From Nostocales cyanobacterium HT-58-2 (lineage in GTDB: Bacteria > Cyanobacteriota > Cyanobacteriia > Cyanobacteriales > Nostocaceae): DNA of 64,000 nt. A model generated the notes under the pieces. It was not told the DNA's origin. It worked only from the letters and a program-made list of their open reading frames with translations, and searched no databases. The translations under genes were made by a program, and so were the position numbers. This document shows positions 61,314 to 64,000 of the stretch, piece after piece. The stretch is from the NCBI GenBank assembly GCA_002163975.1, contig CP019636.1, positions 3,979,001-4,043,000 on the forward strand. Direction: 5' to 3'. Positions within the stretch are counted from its first letter, which is position 1; the number at the start of each line of letters is the position of its first letter.

Positions 61314-63608
61314 ATGGCGGATTCTATTAGAGCATCTACACGAGGGCTAGAAATCGTCGATCAAGCTAGACAGAGAATGGGCTGGAATAAAACCGCTGAT
61401 ATTTGGTGGCAGACAGCATTAACCTCAAAAGCAACTTTGAAGCGGTTTTGGGCAAGGGAGCCAATTCAGAGACAGACATTTATCCAGATTTGTCAAGCTG
61501 TAGGGCTAACAAGCTGGCAGGATATTATTGATCCCTACCTTCCCAGTACTGAGCTAGATCCTAATTTTGTTGGACGTGAGGAAGCGATCGCCCAACTTCA
61601 TCATATGGTTAACCAAGGTGCAAAGATTATTGTCATCCAAGGAGAAGGCGGCGTAGGCAAAACAAGGCTAGCTCGCAAATATTTTGAAAATCAGGGTTTC
61701 AAATTTTTAGAACTGTCGATGGCAACGGAACCCCAGAATATCATTTCTGTAGAAAGCGTAGTTGAGGAATGGTTATGGCGAGAGTTTGATGAAGAACCAG
61801 GGCGCAATCTAGGAATCAATTTGCAAAGACTGAAACGGAAACTTCGAGAGGAAACAGGAAGAAAAGGTATATTAATCGACAACCTCGAAACTGCTTTAGA
61901 TATAAATGGAAGATTTATCAAGTCTCATCGTCATTATGTAGAATTATTGAGAGTCTTGGCTGATCCAGCAATCAATTCAGTCACACTCATCACCAGCCGC
62001 GAACGCCTATGTGAAGCGAGTGTTGATGTCAATTTTTATATGCTCAAAGGCTTAGACGAGTCGGCATGGAGACAGTTTTTTGCTAGTCGTAACATTAATC
62101 CTCATCCTGATTCTGCGGCACTGCGTGAAATATGCACAGCCTATGGGGGCAATGCCAAAGCAATGCGAATTATCAGCGGTGTCATTCGCGCAGATTTTGA
62201 ATGTGACATAGATGCTTATTGGGATGTGACTCAGGATGATTTGTTGATTGAACAAGAGTTAGAAAATTTAGTTGTCAGTCAGTTTAACCGCCTACAAAAA
62301 ATTTATCCTGAAGCGTATCGACTCCTCTGTCGTTTGGGATGCTACCGCTATCAAGATGTGCCTCGTGTACCTATTGACGGGCTTTTGTGTTTGCTGTGGG
62401 ATGTGCCAGAGATGCAACGTCGGCGGGTGGTGAATCGTTTGTGTGCTCGATCTTTAGTAGAATCCCGAAACGAGGAATACTGGCTGCATCCAGTGATTAT
62501 GGCTGCAGCGATCGCCCGGTTGCGAGTCAGTGGAGAATGGGAGACAGCAAACCACAAAGCTGCCGATTTTTGGACCAATAGTGTGACTACGGTTCAAGGC
62601 ACAACAGATGCATTGAGAGCCTTAGAAGCTTATTATCACTACGTAGCGATTGAAGACTTTGAACAAGCTGCAGATGTCATTATTAGACAGAGAAATAATA
62701 AATGGGGAACTCATGAATCTCTTGGGCGCTCGTTTTACAAACGAGGTTTGTTAAAACCAATGACCGCTGCAATCAATAAGATATTAAATAAACTTAATCC
62801 AGGGTATCGCTGTGCTAAACTCTATCACACATTAGGGGCTATATGCTGGCTAAAAGGTGATTTTCATCAAGCCATTAATTATTGTGAGCACTCCAGAAAA
62901 ATGGCACTCACCTGCTTGCAATTAATGCAACAAGATGACATTGAGGCTGTTAAAAAAAATAAATTAATAATTGTAAACTCGTTATTAACTATAGGTATTT
63001 GTCAAATTGGTGCTTGGGAACTCGAAGAAGCAGTAAATACTCTCAGGCAAGTCGTTAAGCTTTGCTATCAAATTGACTATGAGAAATATGCTCCATCTGC
63101 TTTGTTTTACCTAGCATTTTTAAATTCATGTTTAGGACGAAAAAAAGAAGCAATTGAAATTGCCAATTACCTCTATAATCGACTTCCTCAGGAAGGACTA
63201 CCTTCATGGGTTACAGAGTATAGATTATTTTATTTATTGATAACTTATAAGAATTTAGAAGAAATAGAAAAATCATTTAAAATATATCAAAAAGTTATTT
63301 ATTATGCTAAAAATAGTCCTTATACTCAAGCGAAAACAAAAGCGTTAAGTGGTTTAGCACAGTTGTATCGAGAACAGGAAGAATTTACACAAGCAGTAGC
63401 TTGTCATGAAAAAGCAATCAAAGTTTTAGGTGAAATAGGCGCTAAATTGGATTTGGCTGAGGCTTATTATCAACTAGCATTAACTCATCAAAGAATGAGC
63501 GAAGCTGCGAAAAGTAGAGAAAATTTTGAGAAAGCGATCGCACTTTTTCAAGAAATGCAAGCACCAAGACAAATTGAGAAAGTACAAACAGCAATGGATT
63601 TGTTTTAA
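61314..63608 (+). CDS. STAND NTPase (NB-ARC type) with N-terminal effector-like domain and TPRs
   Basis: A 764-residue signal-transduction ATPase. The N-terminal 70 residues (ADSIRASTRGLEIVDQARQRMGWNKTADIWWQTALTSKATLKRFWA) form a helix-turn-helix-like domain found at the start of many cyanobacterial STAND proteins. The NTPase has FVGREEAIAQL, Walker A IQGEGGVGKTRLA, Walker B GILIDNLE and sensor LITSRERL, then a winged helix. The C-terminal half has TPR-like helices (YREQEEFTQAVACHEKAIKVLGEIG...). I chose ATG 61314 by family start; a TTG at 61197 would add 39 residues. It could be a regulator or a defence sensor; the trigger is unknown. Confidence 0.86.
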   Translation: MADSIRASTRGLEIVDQARQRMGWNKTADIWWQTALTSKATLKRFWAREPIQRQTFIQICQAVGLTSWQDIIDPYLPSTELDPNFVGREEAIAQLHHMVNQGAKIIVIQGEGGVGKTRLARKYFENQGFKFLELSMATEPQNIISVESVVEEWLWREFDEEPGRNLGINLQRLKRKLREETGRKGILIDNLETALDINGRFIKSHRHYVELLRVLADPAINSVTLITSRERLCEASVDVNFYMLKGLDESAWRQFFASRNINPHPDSAALREICTAYGGNAKAMRIISGVIRADFECDIDAYWDVTQDDLLIEQELENLVVSQFNRLQKIYPEAYRLLCRLGCYRYQDVPRVPIDGLLCLLWDVPEMQRRRVVNRLCARSLVESRNEEYWLHPVIMAAAIARLRVSGEWETANHKAADFWTNSVTTVQGTTDALRALEAYYHYVAIEDFEQAADVIIRQRNNKWGTHESLGRSFYKRGLLKPMTAAINKILNKLNPGYRCAKLYHTLGAICWLKGDFHQAINYCEHSRKMALTCLQLMQQDDIEAVKKNKLIIVNSLLTIGICQIGAWELEEAVNTLRQVVKLCYQIDYEKYAPSALFYLAFLNSCLGRKKEAIEIANYLYNRLPQEGLPSWVTEYRLFYLLITYKNLEEIEKSFKIYQKVIYYAKNSPYTQAKTKALSGLAQLYREQEEFTQAVACHEKAIKVLGEIGAKLDLAEAYYQLALTHQRMSEAAKSRENFEKAIALFQEMQAPRQIEKVQTAMDLF

Positions 63609-63888
63609 AAATAACCAAGGAGATATCTAGAAAAGCTACAAAGGAGAATACCTCCTGCCGTGCCGAGGTGAAAAAAACTTATAACAAGAAAATAGTTTTT
63701 GCCTGTCTAATTCAGTCCTAAAAGATACAATAGAGGAAAACTATAACTCATGCTCATAGAAAAAAATTGGCATTGCAATCCGTTTTGAGCAACAGTTGCT
63801 AGTAAGTATCCTTGAAAAGAGGAGAACAACACAAGGTGTAAGGAGGCGTTGTGAAAGTTCTACTAATGAGCTATTTCGGAGGTATGAC

Positions 63889-64000
63889 ATGACGATTACT
63901 CTCAATCACACTATAGTGCCTGTGCATAATAAAGAAGCATCAGCACAATTTTTTGCACATATTTTTGGTTTAAAGGTTGAGCCTTCAGTAGGACACTTTG
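63889..64000 (+). CDS. VOC (glyoxalase/dioxygenase) family protein, N-terminal part only
   Basis: The first 37 codons of a gene cut by the window end. MTITLNHTIVPVHNKEASAQ leads into FFAHIFGLKVEPSVGHF, with the first beta strand, metal-ligand His (LNHTIVP) and the ASAQFFAHIFGL helix of the vicinal oxygen chelate fold. A strong ribosome site (GGAGG) precedes ATG 63889. The 280 bases before it hold no gene. Confidence 0.85.
   Translation, partial: MTITLNHTIVPVHNKEASAQFFAHIFGLKVEPSVGHF

Overview
The window is chromosomal DNA from a filamentous, probably heterocyst-forming cyanobacterium (Nostocales type). The evidence is the many GCGATCGC (HIP1) octamers, the carboxysome shell gene ccmP, short tandem heptamer repeats, a Nif11-type leader peptide, Nostoc-like CRISPR repeats and a type V-K CRISPR-associated transposon (CAST) beside a tRNA gene. 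Gene density is moderate. Intergenic spaces are long and hold many palindromic or tandem repeats and gene remnants.

Layout. (1) 1-1347 is the target-proximal end of a type V-K CAST: the last 60 or so codons of a broken cas12k, an almost canonical tracrRNA, a two-repeat CRISPR array, a detached 'homing' repeat-spacer, and terminal TnsB-type repeats. It ends 5 bp from tRNA-Arg(CCG). The homing spacer matches that tRNA next to a GTG PAM, 61 bp from the transposon end. (2) 1575-9661 holds a COG0523 GTPase, then a run of redox and electrophile-detoxification genes on the minus strand (NQO-like reductase, hydrolase, GST, GFA-like protein, SDR, nitroreductase, old yellow enzyme, thioredoxin), with a divergent ArsR-type regulator and a 21-bp palindrome between it and trxA. 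(3) 9.7-15.5 kb holds a lone sugar-ABC permease, a DUF3891 protein, a membrane acyltransferase and 1.8 kb without genes. (4) 15.5-26.2 kb holds a hydrolase group (amidase, CocE-like hydrolase, cupin, isochorismatase-like hydrolase, ATZ/TRZ-type amidohydrolase), two paralogous secreted proteins and one orphan CRISPR repeat. (5) 26.4-32.6 kb holds a glycosyltransferase, a cation/proton antiporter, a saccharopine-dehydrogenase-like protein, then a cluster of gene remnants around a Nif11 peptide gene.

(6) 32.7-47.9 kb holds an OmpR-type two-component system, a TnpB-only IS200/IS605-type element whose tnpB has a stop in its zinc finger, a second acyltransferase, an ETHE1-like metallo-hydrolase (3' end duplicated 5.4 kb away), a FAD/NAD(P) protein, crcB-DUF190-crcB fluoride genes, a decayed IS4-family element, a Tat-exported dienelactone hydrolase and murF. 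(7) 48.3-49.8 kb is ccmP with a downstream pentapeptide-repeat gene. (8) 50.4-60.5 kb encodes an apparently complete fatty-acid beta-oxidation pathway (lipase, acyl-CoA ligase, hydroxyacyl-CoA dehydrogenase/enoyl-CoA hydratase, thiolase, FadE), which is unusual for cyanobacteria. (9) The end holds two small membrane proteins, a STAND NTPase with TPRs, and the start of a VOC-family gene.

The two strongest observations are the CAST homing arrangement with its degenerate effector, and the beta-oxidation cluster with in-frame repeat insertions. Family assignments rest on motifs read by eye and on memory of family members; no database search was possible.
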